Source of the DNA: Saprospiraceae bacterium
GTDB lineage: Bacteria; Bacteroidota; Bacteroidia; Chitinophagales; Saprospiraceae
NCBI GenBank assembly: GCA_016710235.1
Contig: JADJLG010000001.1
Location: 2,841,501-2,905,500 of the forward strand
DNA: 64,000 nt
Direction of reading: 5' to 3'
Part shown: piece after piece, positions 27,001 through 35,612 of the stretch
Position numbering within the stretch: position 1 is the stretch's first letter
Layout: each line of letters starts with the position of its first letter
The notes under the pieces: generated by a model
Told to the model about the DNA's origin: nothing
Seen by the model: only the letters and a program-made list of their open reading frames with translations
Databases searched by the model: none
Position numbers and translations under genes: made by a program

Positions 27001-27139
27001 CTTGATTGTCCGTAATGTCCGGGACAGCATCAATGGGAAGTTTTGTTACCTGATAGGAGCCGTAGATGATAAAAACGACAGTGATCAGGCCAATCAACAG
27101 TTTATGTCGAATGGAAAATTCTATTATTGAGTTTAACAC
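24008..27139 (-). CDS. Heavy-metal efflux RND pump, CusA/CzcA family
   Basis: A 1043-residue proton-driven inner-membrane transporter. The N-terminus (LNSIIEFSIRHKLLIGL) and the segment DAVPDITDNQVQI are typical of the HME-RND subfamily. Helix 4 contains GALDFGLIVDGAVIIVEA, the DFG-IVDG signature of metal pumps, where the Asp residues relay protons. Twelve helices and two large periplasmic loops are evident. CusA-like methionine ligands are not obvious by eye, so Co/Zn/Cd/Ni versus Cu/Ag is open. No TolC-type gene accompanies it. Confidence 0.93.
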   Translation of the reverse strand: MLNSIIEFSIRHKLLIGLITVVFIIYGSYQVTKLPIDAVPDITDNQVQIITVAPSYGAIDIERLLTYPIEQSSSNIPGIKEIRSFSRFGLSLVTIVFKDEVDVYWARQQVAERIQQIQGILPPGMGTPELGPVSTGLGEIYQYVVKAAKSYESKYGPTELRTIQDWIVRRQLLGVEGVAEVSSFGGKVKQFHVAISPDKLNSISLSLEDVFNAIESNNGNTGGSYIDKGPTIQYIRSEGLITSKSDIENIVVRSLKTGESYFIRDIAQVELGTATRYGAMCMEGSGEVSGAVVMMLKGANSNQVIKNIKEKIESIRKTLPEGVEIEPFLDRTKMVNNAISTVEKNLMEGALIVVFILVVFLGNLRAGLLVASVIPLSMLFAISMMNYFGVSGNLMSLGALDFGLIVDGAVIIVEAVLHQLHINSSLKSVHVVHHQDLDKTIEHTTKKMMNSAVFGQVIILIVYLPILTLQGVEGKMFRPMAQTVSFALLGAFLLSLTYIPMMSSLILKQEGAQKKNLSDIVFEKLSKLYRQSLEYAIRYSKWIVAFVLFSFAGSIFVMLKLGGEFIPELEEGDFAVDTRVLTGSNLQTTIEYTQKAASLLKDKFPEVIKIVTKIGSGEVPTDPMPIEASDMMVILKDKKEWTSAKTFDQLAEKMGAELNAIPGITAGFQYPVQMRFNELMTGARQDVVCKIYGENLDSLAHLALKLGNIVSTVEGTENLYVEPINGLPQIIIQYDRSQTAHYGIDIADANRMVNMAFAGQSAGLVFEDEKRFDLVVRLDSASREQIQDVKNLLIATKSGVQIPLSHIANVELKLGPNQIQREDAKRRIVVGFNIRAKDVQSVVSDLQKKVESNLQFPPGYYVTYGGSFESLEKAKSRLMIAVPAALLMIFFLLYFAFNSIKHALLIYSAIPLSAMGGIYFLAFRGMPFSISAGIGFIALFGVSVLNGIVLISEFNRLHQSGMQNTHEIVIKGTLMRLRPVLMTAFVASLGFLPMALSNGAGAEVQRPLATVVIGGLMIATFLTLIVLPILYLWFEKFTSKNSK

Positions 27140-27311
27140 ATGTATTAATTTACAACTGATGAAGAATGATCCTCACATCAAGTATTGAATAATGTTCCCT
27201 AATCACGAAAATCTTAAAACTGAGCTTCAATGATCAGGATATTCATTTATTTAACAATAATTAAGTGGAGGAAAGTAAGGTCAACCTGAATGATTTTTCA
27301 GGTCAATTGCA

Positions 27312-27698
27312 TCAGCTGCATTTTGGCGGTTGCCAGAGATTCTCGCTGTAATTTGTACTTATCCATAGGTCAGCTAAAAAATTTCGAGATTTCCGAGTAG
27401 GATTCGTCGAAACTCTGATCTGGAGTTGGCATAGCTGAGGATAGTAAAGGTCTTTAATTTCGTGTGATGGTAAATGAGCGGACTTAAACGGTAATTGTTG
27501 ATCTTTTCCAAAATCTTCGTCCATCACCGGTTCACTGATGTAATGCATCTCCCAAAATTCAGTTAAGCTAAACTGCTCATCTTTGACCAGATGCTCGAGC
27601 ACATGAACTAATACAAGAGGTGCTTTCACCAGCTCCGAAAAAGTCTGAACGCTGCCTAATAGACTTAATAATAAAATAATATAACCCGCTTTTTTCAC
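27312..27698 (-). CDS. Small secreted hypothetical protein preceding the metal pump
   Basis: 128 residues with a signal peptide (KKAGYIILLLSLLGSVQ). The mature part is rich in His, Glu and Asp: VHVLEHLVKDEQ, WEMHYISEPVMDEDFGKDQQ, LPFKSAHLPSHEIKD. Single Cys residues occur near the middle and at the very end. I recall similar small proteins with a DEDxxxDxxLPFK core near Bacteroidota RND operons, so a periplasmic metal-sensing or binding role is possible but unproven. It lies 172 bp upstream of the pump, same strand. Confidence 0.7.
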   Translation of the reverse strand: MKKAGYIILLLSLLGSVQTFSELVKAPLVLVHVLEHLVKDEQFSLTEFWEMHYISEPVMDEDFGKDQQLPFKSAHLPSHEIKDLYYPQLCQLQIRVSTNPTRKSRNFLADLWISTNYSENLWQPPKCS

Positions 27699-27813
27699 CC
27701 TTTATGCAAGTATCTTAAATCAAACAAGAAACTTGATATTTTGTTTGCTCGCACAAATTCGAAAAGCCTATACTTTGCCGATCAAAACAAAAGTATCGGT
27801 AGTGGATGCAAGA

Positions 27814-29967
27814 TTAATCTTCTTTATTTGGCTGATCTTTAGTTTCTTTTTGCATAGCAGCTTTCCGCGATAATCGGAGCTTATTTGTCTTTGGATCTAC
27901 TCCTACCAATTTAATCGTAACTGGATCTCCTACTTTGAAATAATCCTCGACCTTGTCAACTCTTTGGTGGCTGATTTCGCTAACGTGGAGTAATCCACTT
28001 TTGCCAAAGAAATCAACAAATACACCATAAGGGAATATCGAGACGACTCGACCTTCGTAAATTTCACCTACCTGAGGTACGAATGTGATTGTGCGGATCA
28101 TTTTGGCTGCGGCTTCTATTGCCTCTTTGTTATTACTTGCTATGTTGATAACACCTTTATCTCCTACTTCTTCGATATTAATCTTTGTTCCGGTTTTAGC
28201 TTGCATTTCCTGGATCACTTTTCCACCAGGACCGATAACAGCACCGATGAAACTCTTGTCGATGATGATCTCCATAATTCGAGGTGCGTGCGGTTTGAAG
28301 TCATCTCTTGGTATGGAGAGTGACTCTTCCATTTTGTCGAGGATATGCATTCTTCCGTCACGCGCTTGCAGCAATGCTTTCTGGAGTAATTCAAAAGAAA
28401 GGCCATCGATCTTCATATCCATTTGGGTACCGGTAATACCCTTCCGGGTTCCTGTTACTTTAAAATCCATATCTCCTAAAGCATCTTCATCTCCCAGAAT
28501 ATCTGATAGAATGGCGACTCGGTCACCGTCGGCGATAAGGCCCATGGCAATACCGGCAACAGAAGATTTTACAGGTACTCCAGCATCCATCAATGCCAGT
28601 GATCCGGCGCAAACTGTGGCCATAGACGAAGAACCATTTGATTCTAATATATCAGATACAATACGAACCGTATATGGGAAAACATCCGGCATTATCTGAC
28701 GAATAGATCTGGCAGCGAGATTAGCATGACCTATTTCACGGCGACCTGGTGCTCTGAGTGGTCTTGCTTCTCCGACAGAGAAAGGCGGGAAATTATAATG
28801 TAAGATAAAGCTTTCGTCGTAAGACAAAAGAGCATTGTCTATCAACAATTCATCGTCTTTAGTGCCCAGAGTTATACTTGTCAGAGATTGAGTCTCACCA
28901 CGATTGAATATCGCTGACCCATGTGTCGAAGGCAAGTAATCTACCTCTGTCCAAATCGGTCTGACCTGTGTTGAATTCCGTCCATCCAATCTCATCCCTG
29001 AATCTAAGACTACCTGACGGACAATTTCTTTTTTCAATTTGTCATAATATGACTCAATAGTGCTTTTGTGCTCTGCTGCGAATTCTTCGCCATAAAGCTC
29101 TAGCATTTTTTCTTTTGCAGACTTTAATATAGCGTCAAACGCTTCTTTTCGAGTGTTTTTGTCTGAGGCAGACATCGCCACATTTTTAATTTGAAGAGCT
29201 GCATGCTCATTCAGCAAGTCTTTCACCTCTTTCACCTCAAGTACTTCAGGCAAAGTTCTTTTTATAGATACTTTATCGCCAAGCTGCGCAGCTAATCGAA
29301 GTTGCGCTTCGCACTGTACTTTGATTGCTTCGTGCCCAACCCGTATAGCTTCTAGCATTTCTTCTTCAGAACATTCCTTGGCCTCTCCTTCCACCATCAT
29401 TAGATTCGTGAGAGAAGCTCCGATAATAATGTCCAGTGTGGCTTCTTTAAGTGCAGATCTATTTGGATTGATGACATACTCCCCGTTGATTTTTGCTACA
29501 CGAACTTCGGAAATGGGGCCATCAAAATTAATATTAGAACAAGTAATGGCAGTCGAAGCTGCCAATCCAGCCAGTGCATCAGGCAGTGTCTCTTCATCTC
29601 CTGAAATCAGATTAATGACCACCTGGGTATCGTTGAGATAGTTATCAGGGAACAGCGGTCGCATCGTTCTGTCAACTAAACGCGAAATAAGTACCTCGTA
29701 GTCAGATAATTTAGATTCCCTTCGAAAAAAATTGCCCGGTATTCTACCTGCGGCTGCAAATTTCTCTTGGTAGTCTACAGAAAGGGGGAAGAAAGACTGG
29801 CCTTCTTTTGGTTCTTTATTGGAAACGACCGATGCAAACAGCATGGTATTGCCCAATTTAACGACGGCTGAGCCATCAGAAAGAGTACCTAATTTGCCGG
29901 TTTCGAGGATGACCTCTCGTCCATCGGGAAGATGAAATGAGGTGGAAAAAGGGATTTTTTGACCCAT
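27814..29967 (-). CDS. pnp: Polyribonucleotide nucleotidyltransferase (PNPase)
   Basis: A 3'-5' phosphorolytic exoribonuclease and RNA-turnover enzyme. It has about 717 residues from the chosen ATG at 29967, where the protein starts MGQKIPFSTSFHLPDGREV. The frame extends 9 codons further, but without support. The order is: first RNase PH domain (FFRRESKLSDYEVLISRLVD), alpha linker, second RNase PH domain (RREIGHANLAARSI; GTQMDMKIDGLSFELL), KH domain (IGAVIGPGGKVIQEMQAKTG) and S1 domain (GRVVSIFPYGVFVDFFGKSG). It directly follows rpsO, the conserved rpsO-pnp order. Confidence 0.97.
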   Translation of the reverse strand: MGQKIPFSTSFHLPDGREVILETGKLGTLSDGSAVVKLGNTMLFASVVSNKEPKEGQSFFPLSVDYQEKFAAAGRIPGNFFRRESKLSDYEVLISRLVDRTMRPLFPDNYLNDTQVVINLISGDEETLPDALAGLAASTAITCSNINFDGPISEVRVAKINGEYVINPNRSALKEATLDIIIGASLTNLMMVEGEAKECSEEEMLEAIRVGHEAIKVQCEAQLRLAAQLGDKVSIKRTLPEVLEVKEVKDLLNEHAALQIKNVAMSASDKNTRKEAFDAILKSAKEKMLELYGEEFAAEHKSTIESYYDKLKKEIVRQVVLDSGMRLDGRNSTQVRPIWTEVDYLPSTHGSAIFNRGETQSLTSITLGTKDDELLIDNALLSYDESFILHYNFPPFSVGEARPLRAPGRREIGHANLAARSIRQIMPDVFPYTVRIVSDILESNGSSSMATVCAGSLALMDAGVPVKSSVAGIAMGLIADGDRVAILSDILGDEDALGDMDFKVTGTRKGITGTQMDMKIDGLSFELLQKALLQARDGRMHILDKMEESLSIPRDDFKPHAPRIMEIIIDKSFIGAVIGPGGKVIQEMQAKTGTKINIEEVGDKGVINIASNNKEAIEAAAKMIRTITFVPQVGEIYEGRVVSIFPYGVFVDFFGKSGLLHVSEISHQRVDKVEDYFKVGDPVTIKLVGVDPKTNKLRLSRKAAMQKETKDQPNKED

Positions 29968-30092
29968 GATAGAAAAACTTAATATGTTAAACAATAACCG
30001 GCAATCTCAAACTGATCCACTTGTTTTCGCTTATCCAAGTGAAAATATTCCCCGATTCCGAATTTATAAAAATGTGATCAATGCGATGCGGA

Positions 30093-30368
30093 TTACTTTC
30101 TTAATCCTAACTGATCCAATACTTTCTTGTAACGATCGAGGTCCTTGTGGTGAAGATATTGTAATAGTTGTTTTCTCTTTCCAACCAGATGAAGCAGAGA
30201 GCGTCTGCATGAATGATCTTTTTTGTTGGAACGGAGATGCTCAGAAAGAGCCTGGATTCTAAATGTGAACAATGCGATTTGACCTTTAGTAGATCCAGTA
30301 TTGCTCGCACTGCCTCCGTACTGTTTGAAAATGTCTGATACTTTTTCTTTACTTAAATAAGAACTCAT
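30093..30368 (-). CDS. rpsO: 30S ribosomal protein S15
   Basis: A 91-residue primary 16S rRNA-binding protein of the small-subunit platform. Typical blocks are NTGSTKGQIALFTFRIQALS, HLRSNKKDHSCRRSLLHLVG and KRKQLLQYLHHKDLDRYKKV. It lies 125 bp upstream of pnp on the same strand. In many bacteria S15 represses its own mRNA; no such leader structure was confirmed here. Confidence 0.97.
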   Translation of the reverse strand: MSSYLSKEKVSDIFKQYGGSASNTGSTKGQIALFTFRIQALSEHLRSNKKDHSCRRSLLHLVGKRKQLLQYLHHKDLDRYKKVLDQLGLRK

Positions 30369-30422
30369 TATAAAATTTTAAAAAATGACCAAATGCGATC
30401 ACGAAGATCTGTTTTAGCGCTG

Positions 30423-30453
30423 CAAATATACACTTATTTTAAAATAACTGCAA
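30423..30453 (-). promoter_or_regulatory. Candidate promoter of rpsO-pnp
   Basis: On the minus strand, TTG (30453-30451) and TATATTTG (30430-30423) are separated by 20 bp, matching the Bacteroidetes -33/-7 layout. The implied 5' leader is about 50 nt. Confidence 0.55.
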
Positions 30454-30613
30454 TTCTTGATCTTTAAATCTGCTCACGAGCAAGAGTATATAAGAATATT
30501 ATAAATATGATAAATTTGGTTAATATAGTCTCGAATTACATTAAAACAGGTAATATTTATCATATATTTTTATAATTTAATCACATTTGGGAGTCAAAAG
30601 CTTAAAATATTTA

Positions 30614-30621
30614 TACTTTTG
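30614..30621 (+). promoter_or_regulatory. Candidate -7 box for glnN
   Basis: TACTTTTG matches TAnnTTTG and lies 27 bp before the chosen glnN ATG at 30649. A TTTG at 30586-30589 is the nearest -33 candidate, but the 24-bp spacing is long. The position argues for the start at 30649 rather than 30619, which would fall at the box itself. Confidence 0.45.
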
Positions 30622-30648
30622 CTTAAATTTTTAAAATTCTCATTATTT

Positions 30649-32841
30649 ATGACAAACAACCGCAACACAGCTCTCCAGCTCTTCTTATCACGCCAAAAGA
30701 ATGTGAAAGAAAGAGTTAATCTAAAAATTTCAGGGTATTACGCTGAAAATGTATTCAATGACCAAAAACTGCGCGCCTACCTTTCCAATGAGGCATATAA
30801 GTCTTACAACCAACACCTTTCGCAGGGTCAGAAAATTTCTCGTGAGCTGGCGGATCAAATCGCCGCGGGACTAAAATCCTGGGCGATGGAGCAAGGTACA
30901 ACCCATTATACTCATTGGTTCCAACCACTGACGGGTTCTACAGCTGAAAAACACGACAGTTTCTTTACGCTCTCCAGCAATGGTTCTCCGCTTGAGAAGT
31001 TTGATGGTGATGCTTTAGTACAAGCTGAACCCGATGCCTCTTCTTTTCCCAGTGGTGGACTGAGAGCGACATTTGAAGCGCGGGGCTATACTGCTTGGGA
31101 TCCTATGTCACCCGCTTTCATTATGGATATTGCAGGGTCCAAGACACTGTGCATTCCAACTGTATTTATTTCATATACCGGTGAAGCGCTGGACCATAAG
31201 GCACCCCTACTCCGATCGATAGAAGCTTTGGACAAAGCAGCAACTGGCGTAGCGCGTTACTTTGATCGATTTGTAAATAAAGTAACGGCCACACTTGGAT
31301 GGGAGCAAGAATATTTCCTCATCGACAAAGCAATGTATTATGCCCGTCCTGATTTGATGGCAAGCGGACGAACCATTTTTGGCAGAGGTCCTGCAAAAGG
31401 TCAGCAATTGGAAGATCATTATTTCGGCGCCATACCGGAGAGAGTTTACAATTTTATGGTTGATCTGGAAATGGAATGTCACAAGCTGGGTATCCCTCTG
31501 CGAACTCGGCACAATGAGGTCGCACCAAGTCAGTACGAGTGTGCACCAATGTTTGAAGTAGCTAATATAGCCGTAGACCACAATTCGCTTTTGATGGATC
31601 TAATGGATCGCGTGGCTCGGAGGCATCACCTTATGGTCTTGTTGCATGAAAAACCATTTGCGGGGATCAATGGCTCCGGCAAACACAACAATTGGTCTAT
31701 GAGCACTGATACTGGAACCAATCTTTTAGGGCCCGGAAAAACTCCTCGCAACAACCTTCAGTTTTTGACATTCTTCATCAATACGATCAAGGCTGTTCAT
31801 GATCATGCAGACCTGCTCAGAGCCAGTATAGCATCAGAAAGCAATGATTATCGGCTTGGTGCAAATGAAGCACCTCCTGCGATCATTTCGGTATTCATAG
31901 GTGGTTATCTTACTAGAGTGCTTGAAGCAATTGAAACTCGTGCAGAAGATGATTTAAAGGAGGACGAAGAGAATAATCTTAAACTCGATATACACAAAAT
32001 GATACCTGATGTCATGATGGACAATACAGATCGAAACAGAACATCACCATTTGCATTTACAGGAAACAAGTTTGAATTCCGCGCGGTGGGATCTTCTGCG
32101 AATTGCGCAGACCCAATGATGATACTGAATACTATTGTCGCTCATCAGCTGAGTGATTTTAAGGCTAAAGTGGACAAGAATGTTGAAGCAGGTGACAAAA
32201 AAGATTCTGCAATATTGAAAGAGCTTCGTTCGTGTATCAAATCTTGTAAGGCAATTCTTTTTGAAGGAGACAATTATAGCGATAGTTGGGCTAAAGAAGC
32301 CGCCAAAAGAGGTTTACCAAATATTAAAACAACTCCAGAAGCATTGGATGCATTGGTTTCTAAAAAAGCAATTCATCTTTTCAGCAAATTCAACATACTC
32401 TCTGAAAAAGAGCAGGAAGCTCGACATGAAATTTATCTTGAAAAGTACATTAAAAAGGTTGAGATTGAAGGTAGCCTAATTGTAGAACTTGGCCTCAATC
32501 AAATCATCCCGGCATGTTTAAGATATCAGTCAGACCTTTTCAAAAATGTCAAATTAGCCCAAGACGCTGGTTTGTCAAAATCGACAACTAAAAGTGTGCA
32601 AGATCTGATCAATAAAATTTCAGAACACATAGATGAGATCTATTCAAATATTCAAAAGATCGAAACCGAAAAAGTAAATGCCCACAAAAAGAAAAATACC
32701 AAAGAGCAGGCAGTTTACTTCTGTGAAAATGTCAAACCACTATTTCTCACTATTCGGGGTCATGTGGATGATCTGGAACTTATCGTTGAAGATCAATACT
32801 GGCCAATGCCAAAATATCGCGAGATATTATTTGCCAGATAG
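30649..32841 (+). CDS. glnN: Glutamine synthetase type III
   Basis: ATP-dependent ammonia assimilation, glutamate to glutamine. About 730 residues from the ATG at 30649, the usual length of GSIII and far longer than GSI. The frame is open to an upstream ATG at 30619. Signatures are THYTHWFQPLTGSTAEKHDS, the catalytic core (WEQEYFLIDKAMY), RTRHNEVAPSQYECAPMFE, the ATP-site KPFAGINGSGKHNNWSM, and NDYRLGANEAPPAIISVFIG. The C-terminal helical extension (about 560-730) is typical of the type. It is monocistronic and ends at a strong terminator. Confidence 0.97.
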   Translation: MTNNRNTALQLFLSRQKNVKERVNLKISGYYAENVFNDQKLRAYLSNEAYKSYNQHLSQGQKISRELADQIAAGLKSWAMEQGTTHYTHWFQPLTGSTAEKHDSFFTLSSNGSPLEKFDGDALVQAEPDASSFPSGGLRATFEARGYTAWDPMSPAFIMDIAGSKTLCIPTVFISYTGEALDHKAPLLRSIEALDKAATGVARYFDRFVNKVTATLGWEQEYFLIDKAMYYARPDLMASGRTIFGRGPAKGQQLEDHYFGAIPERVYNFMVDLEMECHKLGIPLRTRHNEVAPSQYECAPMFEVANIAVDHNSLLMDLMDRVARRHHLMVLLHEKPFAGINGSGKHNNWSMSTDTGTNLLGPGKTPRNNLQFLTFFINTIKAVHDHADLLRASIASESNDYRLGANEAPPAIISVFIGGYLTRVLEAIETRAEDDLKEDEENNLKLDIHKMIPDVMMDNTDRNRTSPFAFTGNKFEFRAVGSSANCADPMMILNTIVAHQLSDFKAKVDKNVEAGDKKDSAILKELRSCIKSCKAILFEGDNYSDSWAKEAAKRGLPNIKTTPEALDALVSKKAIHLFSKFNILSEKEQEARHEIYLEKYIKKVEIEGSLIVELGLNQIIPACLRYQSDLFKNVKLAQDAGLSKSTTKSVQDLINKISEHIDEIYSNIQKIETEKVNAHKKKNTKEQAVYFCENVKPLFLTIRGHVDDLELIVEDQYWPMPKYREILFAR

Positions 32842-32868
32842 TAGTTTCAAAAATCATGTCAATAATGA

Positions 32869-32894
32869 AGGCCATCAAAACAGATGGCCTTTTT
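32869..32894 (+). terminator. Rho-independent terminator of glnN
   Basis: Perfect 8-bp stem AGGCCATC / GATGGCCT with a 6-nt loop and a TTTT tail, 27 bp after the stop codon. Confidence 0.8.
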
Positions 32895-32919
32895 ATATTT
32901 CATTGGTCCAATTGGATAA

Positions 32920-35385
32920 TTATTGAGAAGATTTAATGAATGAGTTCAACTTAACTCCTTTGGCTGTATTGATTTTCACATAATAGACCGCATCTCGAAG
33001 ATGCTTTATGGATATACAATCGGTAATGTCCTTGTCATTTAAATACATAGCTCTCCTTCCACTGAGATCATATAATTCAATTGAATACACTTGTATATTT
33101 TGCATTCCTGTGATATAAATACATTCGCTGGCAGGATTGGGCAATATTTTTATATCCTGAAGTTGATCAACGACCTTGTTATTTGTGGTTTCGCAGGTAT
33201 GATTTTGGATAAACTGAAATTCGCAACCATTGTCATCCCTAAGAATCACAGTATCCGGTATTTGGTTGGGCACATAAGCTGAATGGTAAACAGTAGAATT
33301 CTCGATGGTTCCATTTCCTTTGATTATCAAGTATGGTGTCTTGCCTCCAATTATACTGAATTGATAGGTATATCCTTGGAGAGAAGTATCGCATATGATT
33401 TGTTCGATGGTGTCTTTGGTGAATGTATCGTAGAAGGTCAATTCCACTGTATCACTACTGGAGCAATTTGAATTTCCTGAAACCCATTCGAAACAATACT
33501 TTCCTGCTTGATTGACTTCGACATTTGATACCGTTAGCTGAGGTGATGCGATCGTTGCAGAATCACCGCAAATTTGTCTCCAGATTCCTCCGACACCATT
33601 TGAATTTACTTTTAGTGTCGCATTACTTCCACAGATGATGAGATCTGCACCTGCGTCCGGTTTTGATGGACTGGTCAAAAAATATACTTTTTGACAAATC
33701 TGTTTTTTGATATCACAAAAATTTCTGACACCTACACAAACTTCTGCTTCAGATCTCAGACTATCCCACTCTATTTGAATCTGTGTTTTATTTTCTGGAT
33801 CGGGAGTTGAGATCAATCCTCCTGTAACATTCCAATGAATGCTTTGATAATAAAGTGTAGAATCAATGGAAAAAATTGAAGTCCTGGCATCACAAATTAT
33901 CGTATCTCCCTTTAGTTTAAAGTCTTTTAGTTGAATTGAATCTTCATTAAAATATTCACAAAAGAATGTTTTAATTTTTTTATCTGCATCTCCATAACCT
34001 ACATCAACCGATAATTCCAGGCAATAATTGCCTTTCTTCAACAATGTAGCATTTAAATTTTCTTCATGACTTATAGTAACAGAAGTATCTGAAGTTTCGA
34101 ACCAGCGGTATGCAAAAGTATACTTTACGTCTACGTTGTTCGCACAATATTTAGTTACATCCTTAATATTTGGAAAATATAGTAAGCTATCCTCCCGACA
34201 TGCTGATTCCATGACACTTTTGAATCCGGGATATATAGTAAAGAGATGGTATGCTGAATCACAACGGTACGGGATTGTAGAATTTATTACATCTATTATT
34301 TTGTAATTATTACAACCCTTATACTGTTGTCCTGTGGTTGGATCTTTATAAAGATCTGTACTGTCACTGCCAATGAAGTAAACACTTGGAGATTCCGGAA
34401 TAGGAAGAATATAAAAATCTCTGACTGAGTCATATTTGCAGCAATTCGCATCTGCAAATTCTTTTGTATAGGTACCGTCCGAATTAATTTCTATACCGTG
34501 CCAATAATATGGTAATTTATTAAAACAGATATATGCTTTATTGCCAACATAGCTTTTTTTGGGCTCAATAGTGATTGTTTTGCAGAATGGGGCTGTTTCA
34601 GAACAAATCTGCCCGAATGGATTATCACCGACAAATTTACTGACACACAAAGTATAAGTTCCAGGGCTTAAGTCTTGCGGCAGTCTAACTACTCGTTCAA
34701 AATCTTCTAAAATTAAACCATCCAAGGTCCATTTGAAAAAATTAAGACATGAGGATGAACCTCGTTCCACTTCTTCATACATATTACAATTTCCTTCACA
34801 AAATTTAGTCTCGCCTATTATAGTGGTTATAGGTACCAATTCCGGTGCATCGCCTCCTGTAATGCTTAAAGTATAATTGCAAATATCCCCACCACATCCA
34901 TCAACGAATAAATAATAATACTTACAAGCTTCCAAGTTTGCTAAAATCGTATAAGAGCCTGGAGCACCGGTACATATTGAATGACAAGTAATTTCTTGAC
35001 CACAGAAACAATCCGCCCAAATACCCATTTGCAGCCCTTGACCAAGGTTGCATGAGGAATAATTAATAGTAATACTTACATTACCTCCTTTTGTTACAAA
35101 TGACCACCATTCTGTATTTTGAGGACCATCATCAGGGCCTGATCCCGGACAAAGCGCCGTTGTCCCACATGGATAATAATCCGGGTGTTGATCAGCAGTA
35201 ATCTGACAAGTATATCCATTTAACTCACCTAAGCCACACAATAATTTTACGGTGTTTAGACAATCACTTGAAGGACTTGGTGTGCACTGGGTATAACTGT
35301 AATTTGAAAAAAAAATATTAAACCCTAATAGGGTCAATAATAGTTTGAAATTCATAATATTTTTATTCATTTTTTGGTTATTCAT
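32920..35385 (-). CDS. Large secreted surface protein with T9SS type A sorting domain
   Basis: An 821-residue protein with a signal peptide (hydrophobic FKLLLTLLGFNIFFSNYSYT). Several in-frame starts are possible (35385, 35370, 35355); the longest is listed. The N-terminal ~170 residues are Cys-rich. The segment WWSFVTKGGNVSITI followed by YYLFVDGCGGDICNYTL looks like a Bacteroidota jelly-roll/CUB-like module. The middle consists of Ig/PKD-like repeats with paired cysteines. The C-terminus is a T9SS sorting domain (KILPNPASECIYITG; YDLSGRRAMYLND). It is probably exported to the cell surface. The ligand or partner is unknown. Confidence 0.87.
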   Translation of the reverse strand: MNNQKMNKNIMNFKLLLTLLGFNIFFSNYSYTQCTPSPSSDCLNTVKLLCGLGELNGYTCQITADQHPDYYPCGTTALCPGSGPDDGPQNTEWWSFVTKGGNVSITINYSSCNLGQGLQMGIWADCFCGQEITCHSICTGAPGSYTILANLEACKYYYLFVDGCGGDICNYTLSITGGDAPELVPITTIIGETKFCEGNCNMYEEVERGSSSCLNFFKWTLDGLILEDFERVVRLPQDLSPGTYTLCVSKFVGDNPFGQICSETAPFCKTITIEPKKSYVGNKAYICFNKLPYYWHGIEINSDGTYTKEFADANCCKYDSVRDFYILPIPESPSVYFIGSDSTDLYKDPTTGQQYKGCNNYKIIDVINSTIPYRCDSAYHLFTIYPGFKSVMESACREDSLLYFPNIKDVTKYCANNVDVKYTFAYRWFETSDTSVTISHEENLNATLLKKGNYCLELSVDVGYGDADKKIKTFFCEYFNEDSIQLKDFKLKGDTIICDARTSIFSIDSTLYYQSIHWNVTGGLISTPDPENKTQIQIEWDSLRSEAEVCVGVRNFCDIKKQICQKVYFLTSPSKPDAGADLIICGSNATLKVNSNGVGGIWRQICGDSATIASPQLTVSNVEVNQAGKYCFEWVSGNSNCSSSDTVELTFYDTFTKDTIEQIICDTSLQGYTYQFSIIGGKTPYLIIKGNGTIENSTVYHSAYVPNQIPDTVILRDDNGCEFQFIQNHTCETTNNKVVDQLQDIKILPNPASECIYITGMQNIQVYSIELYDLSGRRAMYLNDKDITDCISIKHLRDAVYYVKINTAKGVKLNSFIKSSQ

Positions 35386-35612
35386 TAAATCTTGTTAAGC
35401 AATCTAATTTAAAGGCTTTGAAAAAATAGACAACCTACTCTTTAAGTTCAATTCAAATCGCAGAAGTGGAAATCGAAAAGAAATGATACTTGACAATTAA
35501 TTTACATCTCATCAATAATGACCCTGCTTGGTTGAGATTCGCTTCTTCATCTCAATAAAATTTTGCATACAAAGAGTTGATAATGCTCTGAAAACTCAAT
35601 GGGAATAAAATT
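35386..35612. other. AT-rich spacer between a T9SS gene and a T9SS pseudogene
   Basis: No gene or RNA was recognised. The spacer contains the upstream region of the 32920-35385 gene. Confidence 0.3.

Noticed and set aside
28085..28699. 204-codon ORF antisense to pnp
   Set aside because: Fully covered by the well-supported PNPase gene; Ser/Ile-rich shadow translation.
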